A DNA stretch of 64,000 nucleotides from the NCBI GenBank assembly GCA_020160755.1, contig JAIUPN010000008.1:62001-126000 (forward strand), read 5' to 3'. The stretch comes from Pseudomonadota bacterium (GTDB taxonomy: Bacteria; Pseudomonadota; Alphaproteobacteria; Sphingomonadales; Sphingomonadaceae). The notes beneath the pieces are model-generated. The model made no database searches, had not been told where the DNA came from, and saw only the letters and a program-made list of their open reading frames with translations. The position numbers and the translations under genes are program-made. This document shows, one piece after another, positions 55,034 to 63,183 of this stretch (its first letter is position 1; every line of letters begins with the position of its first letter).

Positions 55034-56398
55034 ATGCTCCTCCGCCCGATCAGCCTTTCGCTCGCCCTGCTGCTCACCGCGGCACCGGTTGCCGCGCAGA
55101 CAAACCCGACGCCCCCCGCGGTCACCCAGGCCGAACCGCGCGAGACGATCGAAGGCACGCTGTCGCAGGACCGCACCGTCATCGCGATTCCCGCGCTCGC
55201 GACGGCATCGGCGCAGACGGTTGCGGGCCTCCGCACCGACAGCCTCGGCCGCCAGATCGCCGAAGTGATCGCCGCGGACCTTGAACGCAGCGGTCTTTAC
55301 GATCCGATGGGGCCCAGCGGGATTCCCGCGATCGGCCGCGCCGAGGTACAGGCACCGCGCTTTGCCGAATGGCAGTCGCGCAACGCCGAAAATGTCGTCC
55401 ACGGCTTCGTCGATGCAAACGGAACCGGCGGACTCGTCGTCGGCTGCTATCTCTATGACACGGCGCTCGGTAGCGAGCTGGTCCGCAAGGGTTTCGAGAT
55501 CCAGCCGGGCGACTGGCGCCGCGCCGCGCACAAATGCGCCGACGCCATCTATTCGCGCCTGTCGGGCGAAGCGCCCTTCTTCGACAGCCGCGTCGCCTAT
55601 ATCGCCGAAAGCGGCCCCAAGGGGAACCGCATCAAGCGGCTTGCCATCATGGACAGCGACGGCGGCAATCACCGATTCATCACCAACGGTCAGGCACTCG
55701 CGATTTCTCCGCGTTTTTCGCCCGATTACAAGAAGATCGTCTACGTCTCCTATCTGAACAACCGCGTCCGTGTGTTCATCTATGACGTGACGTCGGGATC
55801 GCAGAAGCTGGTGACCGAAAGCGGGAACGCGACCTTCGCGCCGCGCTGGTCGCCCGATGGCACCCAGATCCTCTACTCGATGGCCGTGAATGGCAACACC
55901 GACATCTATCGCATCTCGGCGAATGGCGGCACCCCCGTGCGGCTCACGAACACGCCGGGCATCGACGTCGGGGGCAGCTTCTCGCCCGATGGCAAGAAGA
56001 TCGTGTTCGAAAGCGATCGGTCGGGCGGCCAGCAAGTCTATACGATGAACATCGACGGGTCGAACCAGCAGCGCATCAGCTTTGGCGGCGGCCGCGCCGC
56101 GACGCCCGAATGGTCACCGCGCGGCGACCTGATCGCCTTCACCCGCATGGGCGGCGGCGAATTCCGCATCGGCGTGATGACCCCGTCGGGCGGCGGCGTG
56201 CGGATGCTGACCAACAGCTGGCAGGACGAAGCGCCGACATGGTCGCCGAACGGCCGCGTGCTGCAATTCTTCCGTACCTCGCCGGGCCGCGATGGCAAAT
56301 CGAGCCTGTGGCAGGTCGACCTGACGGGCGTGAACATGCGCCGACTGCCGACCCCGCAAGACGGGTCGGACCCCAGCTGGGGCCCGGTACTTCCCTGA
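55034..56398 (+). CDS. tolB: TolB periplasmic beta-propeller protein
   Basis: 454 residues. Signal peptide LLRPISLSLALLLTAAPVAA. The N-terminal domain is followed by a six-bladed propeller with repeats of the form FSPDGKKIVFESDRSGGQQV and WSPDGTQILYSM. GAGG precedes the ATG. It exchanges between Pal and TolA at the division site. Confidence 0.96.
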   Translation: MLLRPISLSLALLLTAAPVAAQTNPTPPAVTQAEPRETIEGTLSQDRTVIAIPALATASAQTVAGLRTDSLGRQIAEVIAADLERSGLYDPMGPSGIPAIGRAEVQAPRFAEWQSRNAENVVHGFVDANGTGGLVVGCYLYDTALGSELVRKGFEIQPGDWRRAAHKCADAIYSRLSGEAPFFDSRVAYIAESGPKGNRIKRLAIMDSDGGNHRFITNGQALAISPRFSPDYKKIVYVSYLNNRVRVFIYDVTSGSQKLVTESGNATFAPRWSPDGTQILYSMAVNGNTDIYRISANGGTPVRLTNTPGIDVGGSFSPDGKKIVFESDRSGGQQVYTMNIDGSNQQRISFGGGRAATPEWSPRGDLIAFTRMGGGEFRIGVMTPSGGGVRMLTNSWQDEAPTWSPNGRVLQFFRTSPGRDGKSSLWQVDLTGVNMRRLPTPQDGSDPSWGPVLP

Positions 56399-56499
56399 GG
56401 AAAACCGGAACCAAAGGGACGCGGTCGGGTTCAACTATCGCGTCCTGAACGGGCCAATTCGGCCGCACGAATGATTTTCAACAACAAGAGGACAGAAAC

Positions 56500-57018
56500 A
56501 TGACGATACGCAAAAGCACCGCGATGATCGCGGCGATCACCATGCTTGCTGTTGGCGCCTGCGCGAAAAAGGCCCCTGACACGCTTCCCCCCGCCCCCGA
56601 AGGCACCGGAACCGACACGGGTGCCGGCACCGGTACCGGCGTCGTCCCCGGTTCGCAGGAGGACTTCCTCGCGAGCGTCGGCGCCATGGGCGATCGCGTT
56701 TTCTTCGATTATGACCAGTATAATGTCGACGCACAGGATCAGGCGACGTTGCAGACCCAGTCGCAGTGGCTGCAGCGCAATCCCGCCGTCCGCGTCACGC
56801 TCGAAGGCCATGCCGACGAACGCGGCACCCGCGATTACAACATCGCGCTCGGCGAACGCCGCGCCAACGCCGCGAAAAATTATCTCGCGTCGCTCGGCGT
56901 CGATCCGTCGCGAATCCAGGTCATCAGCTATGGCAAGGAACGCCCGGCCGAACTCGGCTCGACCGAGGAAGCCTATGCCAAAAACCGCCGCGCGGTGACC
57001 GTCGTTATCGGAAGGTAG
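56500..57018 (+). CDS. pal: Pal, peptidoglycan-associated lipoprotein
   Basis: 172 residues. The lipobox is LAVGAC, with the acylated cysteine near residue 21. A Gly/Thr-rich linker (EGTGTDTGAGTGTG) precedes an OmpA-like domain with VFFDYDQYNVDAQ and GHADERGTRDYNIALGERRA. It tethers the outer membrane to peptidoglycan. AGAGGAC precedes the ATG. Confidence 0.96.
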   Translation: MTIRKSTAMIAAITMLAVGACAKKAPDTLPPAPEGTGTDTGAGTGTGVVPGSQEDFLASVGAMGDRVFFDYDQYNVDAQDQATLQTQSQWLQRNPAVRVTLEGHADERGTRDYNIALGERRANAAKNYLASLGVDPSRIQVISYGKERPAELGSTEEAYAKNRRAVTVVIGR

Positions 57019-57019
57019 T

Positions 57020-57041
57020 TTCTCCGACTGACGTCGGAGAA
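57020..57041 (+). repeat. 9-bp perfect hairpin directly after pal
   Basis: TTCTCCGAC and GTCGGAGAA pair perfectly around a TGAC loop, starting two bases past the pal stop. No T-run follows. It may protect the mRNA 3' end or act together with the larger repeat downstream. Confidence 0.6.
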
Positions 57042-57124
57042 GCGGCACCGGCCCTCTCCCCCACCCGGCCTCCCTAACGATAGTAGCCTATGGGAGGCCG
57101 GGTGGGGGAGAGGGCCGGTGCCGC
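57042..57124. repeat. 33-bp perfect inverted repeat between pal and gspO
   Basis: GCGGCACCGGCCCTCTCCCC continues to 57074 and is matched base for base in inverse orientation at 57092-57124, with a 17-base loop. The two flanking genes converge here. It has no T-runs, so it is either a factor-assisted bidirectional terminator or a mobile palindromic element that has landed in the convergent gap. The core, with its CCCCCACCCGGCCTCCC stretch, is of a kind known to be dispersed in GC-rich proteobacteria. Confidence 0.85.
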
Positions 57125-57130
57125 CGCGTT

Positions 57131-57910
57131 TCAGCGCAGCTGAAACTGAATGAACAGCGGCCACAGCGGCACCGTCGCGAAAGCAGCGGCGCACGCAAAG
57201 ACACCGAAGGGGACCCGCCGCGCGCTGAGCGGCTGGTCCCCTTTTCGTTGCGCGATCAGCGCCCAGACGATCCCGCCCAAGCTGGCGAGCAGCAGCAGCA
57301 AGGGGAGCGCCTGCCAGCCGAGCCAGGCGCCGACCGCCGCGACGAGCTTGGGGTCGCCGCCGCCCATGCCCTCGGTACCGCGCGTGCGGCGATAAGCCCA
57401 TGCGACCAGCGCGAGCACGGCGCCGCCCACGAGCGCCCCGATCCAGCGATCGGGCAGCGTGGTGCCGAGCATCGGCCCCGCAAGCAGCAGGCCGACGACC
57501 GCTAGCAGCGCGTTGAGACGGTCAGGAAGCCAGAAATGGCGCGCATCGAGGAGCGCGAGCGGCAGCAAAAGCCAACCGAACAGCGCCCAGAGCCATCCCG
57601 CGATGCCGGGCATGGCTGCAAGAGCGGCAACACCGATCAGCGCGGCCCCCAGCTCTACCCGCCAGTGGAAGGGGTCGATCGGCGCGCCGCACGTCCGGCA
57701 TCGTCCGCGCGACGCGAGCGCGGAGAGCAGCGGCACGAGATCGGTCGCGGCCAGCGAGCGTCCACAGCCGTCGCATTGCGAGCGCCCCAGTACCGAGCGC
57801 CCCGCCGGCCAGCGCAGCACCAAAGTCGCGATAAAACTGCCGAGAAGCAGCCCGATCAGCCCGGCAAAGGCGACGCCCATGCCGAAGGGCAAGGCATCAA
57901 GAAAGGTCAC
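57131..57910 (-). CDS. gspO: Prepilin peptidase GspO of the type II secretion system
   Basis: 259 residues. The start is GTG at 57910. Eight hydrophobic helices, an N-terminal zinc-type Cys tetrad (QCDGCGRSL; GRCRTCGAPID) and the two catalytic aspartates in LALLDARHFWLPDRL and GGGDPKLV. It cleaves and N-methylates the pseudopilins encoded upstream. It is the last gene of the operon. Confidence 0.95.
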   Translation of the reverse strand: MTFLDALPFGMGVAFAGLIGLLLGSFIATLVLRWPAGRSVLGRSQCDGCGRSLAATDLVPLLSALASRGRCRTCGAPIDPFHWRVELGAALIGVAALAAMPGIAGWLWALFGWLLLPLALLDARHFWLPDRLNALLAVVGLLLAGPMLGTTLPDRWIGALVGGAVLALVAWAYRRTRGTEGMGGGDPKLVAAVGAWLGWQALPLLLLLASLGGIVWALIAQRKGDQPLSARRVPFGVFACAAAFATVPLWPLFIQFQLR

Positions 57911-57911
57911 G

Positions 57912-58628
57912 TCAGAAGCGGCCCGAGGTCGCCAGCACGAACCCGTTCGCACCTGCCTTGAAGCCGAGCGCCGCGAGCGCCGCCGCCATCGCCGGGTCCC
58001 GGTCGACATTGATCGCAAACTGCGCGCGGTAGGCTCCTTTGCCGTCGAACGACAGCGTCAGCCGTTCCATCCCCGACTGGCTGGCGAGCGCCGCCTGCGC
58101 CCGCCCCTTCGCACAGGTAAGCGGTCCCGACAGGCCGCGCGAGAGGTCAAGACCCGCGATCGGCGCGGTGACCGCAAGCTGGATACGCCCCGCGGCGCTG
58201 GCGCATTGGCCTGCACCGTCGAACCGCACCGTCGCGCCCTCGAAGCGAATGGTGTCGACGGGGATCATTCCGAGTCCGCCCGACATCGACGTCGTGCCGC
58301 TGACCGCGGACACGCCGCGCGGATCGCTGCCATGCAGCCGCCCCGCGAGAGCGCCGAGCCGTTCGTCGGCGCGCGAAAAAGCGAGTTCGACCCCGCCGCC
58401 GAGCAGCGCGAGCGGCGACAGGCTGGCGCGCACCGTCCCGAGCGGCAGCGCGCCGAGCCGCGCTTCGACGAGTTCGCCCGACCAGATCGAGCCGCGCACC
58501 TCGCGCGCGGTGATGCCCGCGTCAGTCGCACCCGACAGGCCAAGCGCGAGCCGCATCGGGAAAGTCGCGATGACAAGAACCAGCGCAAACAGCAGCGCGG
58601 CGATGCCCCAACGCCGGCGCACGCTCAT
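57912..58628 (-). CDS. gspN: Type II secretion protein GspN
   Basis: 238 residues. N-terminal helix (WGIAALLFALVLVIATFPM) and a periplasmic domain with TAREVRGSIWSGELVEARLG and the Leu/Gly-rich strands of the GspN family. It overlaps gspM by 4 bases and is one base away from gspO. Confidence 0.88.
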   Translation of the reverse strand: MSVRRRWGIAALLFALVLVIATFPMRLALGLSGATDAGITAREVRGSIWSGELVEARLGALPLGTVRASLSPLALLGGGVELAFSRADERLGALAGRLHGSDPRGVSAVSGTTSMSGGLGMIPVDTIRFEGATVRFDGAGQCASAAGRIQLAVTAPIAGLDLSRGLSGPLTCAKGRAQAALASQSGMERLTLSFDGKGAYRAQFAINVDRDPAMAAALAALGFKAGANGFVLATSGRF

Positions 58629-59107
58629 CGGCCGCCCTTCCGGAGTTCGGCGGTCAGCCCGACGGTACCGTCGGCCGCCGGAGTGATTGTCAGCTGGTCG
58701 ACGACGAAGCCTTGCCCCTCAAGCGAGGCGAGCCAGTCGGTGAGCACCGGCGCCCTGGCCGTCGCGATCGCAATCGTCGCCTGTCCGGCGCCGCGCGCTT
58801 CGTTGCGGTCGAGCGTCAGCCCGATCTCGCCCGCCGATTGCGCCAGATACTGGTCGATCGCGACCGCATCGACCGTCGCGGCGACCGACTTTTCCGGACG
58901 CTGCGCGAGCAATTGCACTTTTGCGGCGACCCGGCCTTCGCGTTCGATCGCGGCGCGATGCCCGCTTTCCAGATCGCCGAAGGCCGCCACCGCCGGGCGC
59001 CCGAGGCCCCAGACCAGCACGCCGAGCGCAAGCACGCCCGCGATGCCGACGAGCCAGCGTTCGCGCGGCGACAGGCCGATCCACCAGTTTTGCAATCGCT
59101 CGGTCAT
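58625..59107 (-). CDS. gspM: Type II secretion protein GspM
   Basis: 160 residues. WWIGLSPRERWLVGIAGVLA is the usual GspM start, with one membrane helix, followed by a ferredoxin-like periplasmic domain. It binds GspL in the inner-membrane platform. The ATG overlaps the gspL stop (ATGA). Confidence 0.92.
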   Translation of the reverse strand: MTERLQNWWIGLSPRERWLVGIAGVLALGVLVWGLGRPAVAAFGDLESGHRAAIEREGRVAAKVQLLAQRPEKSVAATVDAVAIDQYLAQSAGEIGLTLDRNEARGAGQATIAIATARAPVLTDWLASLEGQGFVVDQLTITPAADGTVGLTAELRKGGR

Positions 59108-60249
59108 GGCACCGCCCGGATCGTGATGTTCGCCATCTGCTGGCCGTCGCTGCCCGCCATCGGCTGCGCGGTGACGCGATAGCCGCGTGCCTGCAGCGCG
59201 AGCAGCACCTTGTTGATATCCTCGACGCGCGGCGCGGCGAGCGTCGTCGTCAGCGTCCCGTCGGTGCGGTGCGACAGCGTCTTGAGCGACACGCCGGGCG
59301 TATCGTTCATCGCATCGTAAAGCGCCGACGCGGGGACCGAGAAAGCGAGCGGTCCGCCGCCCGCCGCGGCAAGGCGGCGATCGAGCTCGGCTTCGGCCGC
59401 GGTCGCATCCGCAGCGGTCACGCCCGCCTTTTTCGCCATGGCAACGACCTGATCGTCTGCGCGGGCCGTGTCGGATGCGAGGCGGATGGCATAGACGATC
59501 GGGATCAGCAGGCTGACCACCAGCAGCGCGAGCGCCAGACGCTTCGCCAGCCGCAGCATCGCCGGATCGACCGACCAGCTGCGTTTGGGTTTCCACCCCC
59601 CGCTGAGCAGGTCGAGCGGCGGAGCGGCAAGCGTCAGCAACAAGGCTTCGCGCATCCGGTCGGGGTCGAGCGGCGCGACGGGGCGCCCTCCCGCGATCAG
59701 CGGATCGAGCTCGGGATCGGAGAGCCATGCGTGGTCGGCGGCGCGGACGATTTCTTCTCGCCCCACCTCGGCCTTCCACAGCGTATCGGGTTCGGGCGGT
59801 GGTACGGCCGCCGCCGCGGGGACGATGGCAAAGGGAGCCAGATCGCGCGCCTTCAGCCAACCGGTCCATGCGGCCATCGCGGCGTGGCTGGTAACCGCAA
59901 CCGGGACCGCCTGCCCCGCCTCGGCCGGCTGGCCCGCAACGACATGGAGCAAGGATGCATCGCCGAGGCTTGCCTTCAGCGCGTCGATGCGCGCCGCAGC
60001 AGCAGCCTGCGCCGGGGCGGCGTCGGGATAATGATGCCAGCGAAGCGGCACGTCGGCGGCGGGCGCCAGCGCGATCAGCCGGTCCTCTGGGCTGTCGTCG
60101 CGCGGCTTTTCCCACGCATCGACCCATCCATCGTCCTGCCCGCTATCGACGATGACGCCATCGTCGACGCGCAGCCACGCGGGCTGCGGCGCATTATCTT
60201 CGCCAAGCGTCGCCACCGGAGGCAGCCAGAGAACCAGCGTGCGCGGCAT
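59104..60249 (-). CDS. gspL: Type II secretion protein GspL
   Basis: 381 residues. An actin-like cytoplasmic domain that recruits the GspE ATPase is followed by a membrane helix (LALALLVVSLLIPIVYAI, about residues 240-260) and a periplasmic ferredoxin-like domain (LALQARGYRVTAQPM). It lies between gspK and gspM, with a one-base gap and a four-base overlap. Confidence 0.92.
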   Translation of the reverse strand: MPRTLVLWLPPVATLGEDNAPQPAWLRVDDGVIVDSGQDDGWVDAWEKPRDDSPEDRLIALAPAADVPLRWHHYPDAAPAQAAAAARIDALKASLGDASLLHVVAGQPAEAGQAVPVAVTSHAAMAAWTGWLKARDLAPFAIVPAAAAVPPPEPDTLWKAEVGREEIVRAADHAWLSDPELDPLIAGGRPVAPLDPDRMREALLLTLAAPPLDLLSGGWKPKRSWSVDPAMLRLAKRLALALLVVSLLIPIVYAIRLASDTARADDQVVAMAKKAGVTAADATAAEAELDRRLAAAGGGPLAFSVPASALYDAMNDTPGVSLKTLSHRTDGTLTTTLAAPRVEDINKVLLALQARGYRVTAQPMAGSDGQQMANITIRAVP

Positions 60250-61257
60250 TTAGTCGCTCTCGCCCCAGTCGCGGCGCACGATCACCGGCGGCGCCAGCCC
60301 GGCGGATGGCGCCCCGCCATTGGCATCGATCAGCGAAACTGCGGTCAAGAAACCGTCCCCCATCGTCACATTCGTCGTCAGCGCCAGCCAGCGGCTGGTC
60401 ACCCCTGCCTGTTCGGCGACATCGTCCTGCGGCTTTCGCCCTTCGAACGGACCCGCCTCCCAGAATCGCACGCTGCTGCCATAGCCGCCGGCAGGCCGCG
60501 CCGCCAGCGCCGCCCGCGCATCGGCGAGCGTGATTTCGCCCGGCAGCAGCATCGCCACCAGCGGCGCCTGTTCGGGCGCGAGCGTGTTGACGTTCAGCCG
60601 CACCGGCTCGGTCGCAGGCAGCACGCAAACCCACGGCTTGAGCCGCGCGTAGATTTTCGGGGTCACCCCGCGCACCGCGCGCAGCTCGCTGACATCGGCC
60701 ATCTTGCGGTTCGCGGGCAAATAGGCGCCCTGCATCGCGCGATAGGCATTGTCCTCGGCGCCGAGCGGGCCTTCGTTGCTGTCGCTGTCGATCCAGTCAG
60801 CCGCCGCGCCCGCAATCGCCTGCGCCTGCCCCGGTTCGATTCCGAGCAGGGTCATCAATTCACCGAACTGGCGCATCGATCCCGAACGCTGGCTGAAGCG
60901 CCCCGGCACCGTTTCGGCGACGAGGCTGTTGAGGTTGAAACAATTATTGGCGTCGGTCAGCTTGGCGCGCCCTTCGCCGCCGGGCAGCGGCAGCGTGAAA
61001 TCGCGGCCCAGCCAGTTGCCAGCCAAGGTCAGCTTCGCGGGATCGCGGCCGACCAGATCGGCAACGCGGCGCAGCGCAATCTGTTCGGCGGCGAAAGTGT
61101 AGGCGCGCCCCTGATCGACCGTCGCCGCGCTGCCCGCGATCCGCGTTGCGAGCGTCAGCCGGTCGAGCGCGGTGGCGGCGATCACCGCCATCACTGCGAC
61201 GAGCAGCAGCACGCTAAGCAACGCCGCCCCGCGTTCATCCCTTGACCACCGCCTCAT
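60250..61257 (-). CDS. gspK: Minor pseudopilin GspK
   Basis: 335 residues. The leader is RRWSRDERGAALLSVLLLVA, with the cleavage G and the non-Glu+5 feature typical of GspK. It contains the large helical/SAM-like domain (DWIDSDSNEGPLGAEDNAY; DVSELRAVRGVTPKIYARLK). It caps the pseudopilus tip. Its ATG overlaps the gspJ stop. Confidence 0.94.
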   Translation of the reverse strand: MRRWSRDERGAALLSVLLLVAVMAVIAATALDRLTLATRIAGSAATVDQGRAYTFAAEQIALRRVADLVGRDPAKLTLAGNWLGRDFTLPLPGGEGRAKLTDANNCFNLNSLVAETVPGRFSQRSGSMRQFGELMTLLGIEPGQAQAIAGAAADWIDSDSNEGPLGAEDNAYRAMQGAYLPANRKMADVSELRAVRGVTPKIYARLKPWVCVLPATEPVRLNVNTLAPEQAPLVAMLLPGEITLADARAALAARPAGGYGSSVRFWEAGPFEGRKPQDDVAEQAGVTSRWLALTTNVTMGDGFLTAVSLIDANGGAPSAGLAPPVIVRRDWGESD

Positions 61258-61868
61258 GGCACCGGCGCCCCTGCGGCGGGCGGCGGCGGGGGCAAGGCCG
61301 GCGCGGTCAGGAACAGCATCGTCAGCGCCTCGCGTCCGGTGCGGCCCAGCCGCACCTCGACCGCGCGCGGCAGGCGGTCGCCGGGCTCCGAGCTCCAGCT
61401 CTCGCCCCAATTCCCCCGCTCGTCGCGATATCGCACCGTGACGCCGGAAACATCGCCGATCAGCCGGTCGCCCTCGCCGAGCGCGGTGCCGTCGAGCATC
61501 GGCTGCGTCGCGCGGCGCCATTCGTCGCCGACGCGCGCATAGGCGACGCGCTCGACACTCGGGCGCGGGCTTCCATCGAGCGAACCCGCGCCGCTGTGGA
61601 CAAAGGCAAATCCGGTGGGCGAACCGACGAAAGCCGGAACCGCTTCGCCCGCCGGCCCGCGCGTCGAGCGCTGGACCGCCTGCGCAAGGTCGTTCGCCAT
61701 TACGGCGCGGAGCCGGTTGATGCCGCCCATCGCCTTCAGCCGTTCCTGCACCGCGTCCTGCGTGTCGACACTGCTGCGTAGCAGGCCGACGCCCATCGCC
61801 GCGATCGCCGCGAAGATCGAAAGCGCGACGAGCATCTCGACAAGGGTAAAGCCGCGTTCGCCCTTCAT
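61254..61868 (-). CDS. gspJ: Minor pseudopilin GspJ
   Basis: 204 residues. Class III leader MKGERGFTLVEMLVALSIFA. The beta-rich body ends in a Pro/Ala tail (ALPPPPPAAGAPVP). ATGA overlap with the gspI stop. Confidence 0.94.
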   Translation of the reverse strand: MKGERGFTLVEMLVALSIFAAIAAMGVGLLRSSVDTQDAVQERLKAMGGINRLRAVMANDLAQAVQRSTRGPAGEAVPAFVGSPTGFAFVHSGAGSLDGSPRPSVERVAYARVGDEWRRATQPMLDGTALGEGDRLIGDVSGVTVRYRDERGNWGESWSSEPGDRLPRAVEVRLGRTGREALTMLFLTAPALPPPPPAAGAPVP

Positions 61869-62224
61869 CGCGACGGCCGGATGATCGTCAGCGCCGCCTG
61901 CCCGCGCCCGGCCTCGGGCCGAACGAGCAGGTCGATGCGCAGCAGGGCGTCGTCGGCGGTCTTCGCGACGCGTTGTTCGACGCGCCAGTTGCGCCCGGCG
62001 TTGGCAACGCCGATCGCGCTGTTGCCGATCGTCGGCGGCGCCGGGTCGGTCCACAGCTCGACCGCGCGGTTCTGCGCGACGATTCCCGCCATCGTGCTTT
62101 CGTCGAGGTCGCCCGCGGTGCGCACCGCATAGGCGTCGAGCCGAACGAGCGCGAGCGCGGCGATGCTGATGACGCTCAACGCCACGAGCATTTCGAGCAA
62201 GGTGAAGCCGCGCTCACTTCCCAC
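61865..62224 (-). CDS. gspI: Minor pseudopilin GspI
   Basis: 119 residues. GTG start; leader GSERGFTLLEMLVALSVISI. The body includes ENRAVELW-like AQNRAVELWTDP, typical of GspI. It overlaps gspH by 11 bases. Confidence 0.94.
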   Translation of the reverse strand: MGSERGFTLLEMLVALSVISIAALALVRLDAYAVRTAGDLDESTMAGIVAQNRAVELWTDPAPPTIGNSAIGVANAGRNWRVEQRVAKTADDALLRIDLLVRPEAGRGQAALTIIRPSR

Positions 62225-62696
62225 GACTGACCTCTCCCGTCGCCGAGACGCGCACGATCTCGCGCGCGTCGCCGCCGGTGAGCACGACCGCCTGCGGCGT
62301 CGGGCTGGTGCCGACGCGGTCGAACAGGATGCGCGCCGCGCCCTGTCCGTTGGCCGCCACAAAACGCACGTCACCGGGCCAGCTCCGCTGTTCGAAGGCA
62401 CGGCCGGGAAGCGGTTGCCATTCGCCCGACACCCGCCGTTCGAAACCATAGCCCGATGGCGCGAAATGGACCGCGACGCTGCGCCCCTCGATCACCGCCA
62501 CGTCGCGCGCGGCGGCAAGCCGCGCAGCGAGCCGGTCGGCTTCGCTGCGCACGCTGCGTTCTTCGCCAGGGATGGTAAGCACGACGGCGGTCGCGGCGAG
62601 CGCCATGATCGCGAGCACGACCATCAGTTCGACGAGGGTAAAGCCGTTGGCGTGGGGACGCGCGCGCGTCTCAGCCGTCGCTGCGAATATCCGCAT
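62214..62696 (-). CDS. gspH: Pseudopilin GspH
   Basis: 160 residues. Leader ending ARPHANGFTLVELMVVLAIM with an N-terminal extension of about 20 residues before the cleavage site. C-terminal GspH-type strands (GSGY-like APSGYGFERRVSGEW). The start MRIFAATAET is chosen; it overlaps the gspG stop by 26 bases. Confidence 0.92.
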   Translation of the reverse strand: MRIFAATAETRARPHANGFTLVELMVVLAIMALAATAVVLTIPGEERSVRSEADRLAARLAAARDVAVIEGRSVAVHFAPSGYGFERRVSGEWQPLPGRAFEQRSWPGDVRFVAANGQGAARILFDRVGTSPTPQAVVLTGGDAREIVRVSATGEVSRGK

Positions 62697-63183
62697 TGTC
62701 GTCGGTCCCGCCGGGGGCGCCATCGGCACCGAGCGACCAGACGTCGAACGCCTTCCCGTTCGGCCCCGGCGCCTGATAATTATAGGGCCGCCCCCACGGA
62801 TCGGCGGGCAGTTTCTTGATATAGCCGCCGCGGCGATAGCGTTCGGGCTGCGCGAGCGACGGCGGCGGCGTGCTGAGCGCGTTCAGCCCGTCGGTCGAGG
62901 CGGGATAGGTCAGATTGTCGAGGCGATATTGTTCGAGCGCGGTTTCGAGCGTCGCGATATCGGCCTTGGCCTTGGTCACCATCGCACGGTCCTGGCTGGG
63001 CAGGACGTTGATCATCACCACCGTCGCGAGCAGTCCGATGATGAAGATCACCACCATCAATTCGGTCAGGGTAAAGCCACGTTCGCCCTTCCTGCGGCGG
63101 CGCTGGACCGGGGGCCGGCCCTCGCCGGAAAAGGAGGTATCGAGCATCAGGCGAAGGAATAGCTGCATCAGCGACATTTTCAT
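62671..63183 (-). CDS. gspG: Major pseudopilin GspG
   Basis: About 170 residues. Cleavage motif KGERGFTLTELMVVIFIIG, then the GspG body with the calcium-site region (LPADPWGRPYNYQAPGPNG; DVWSLGADGAPGGTDDNADI). The apparent leader, from ATG 63183, is about 38 residues and very basic (VQRRRRKGERG), longer than the usual 5-10; a start further downstream is possible but lacks a clear signal. Confidence 0.95.
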   Translation of the reverse strand: MKMSLMQLFLRLMLDTSFSGEGRPPVQRRRRKGERGFTLTELMVVIFIIGLLATVVMINVLPSQDRAMVTKAKADIATLETALEQYRLDNLTYPASTDGLNALSTPPPSLAQPERYRRGGYIKKLPADPWGRPYNYQAPGPNGKAFDVWSLGADGAPGGTDDNADIRSDG

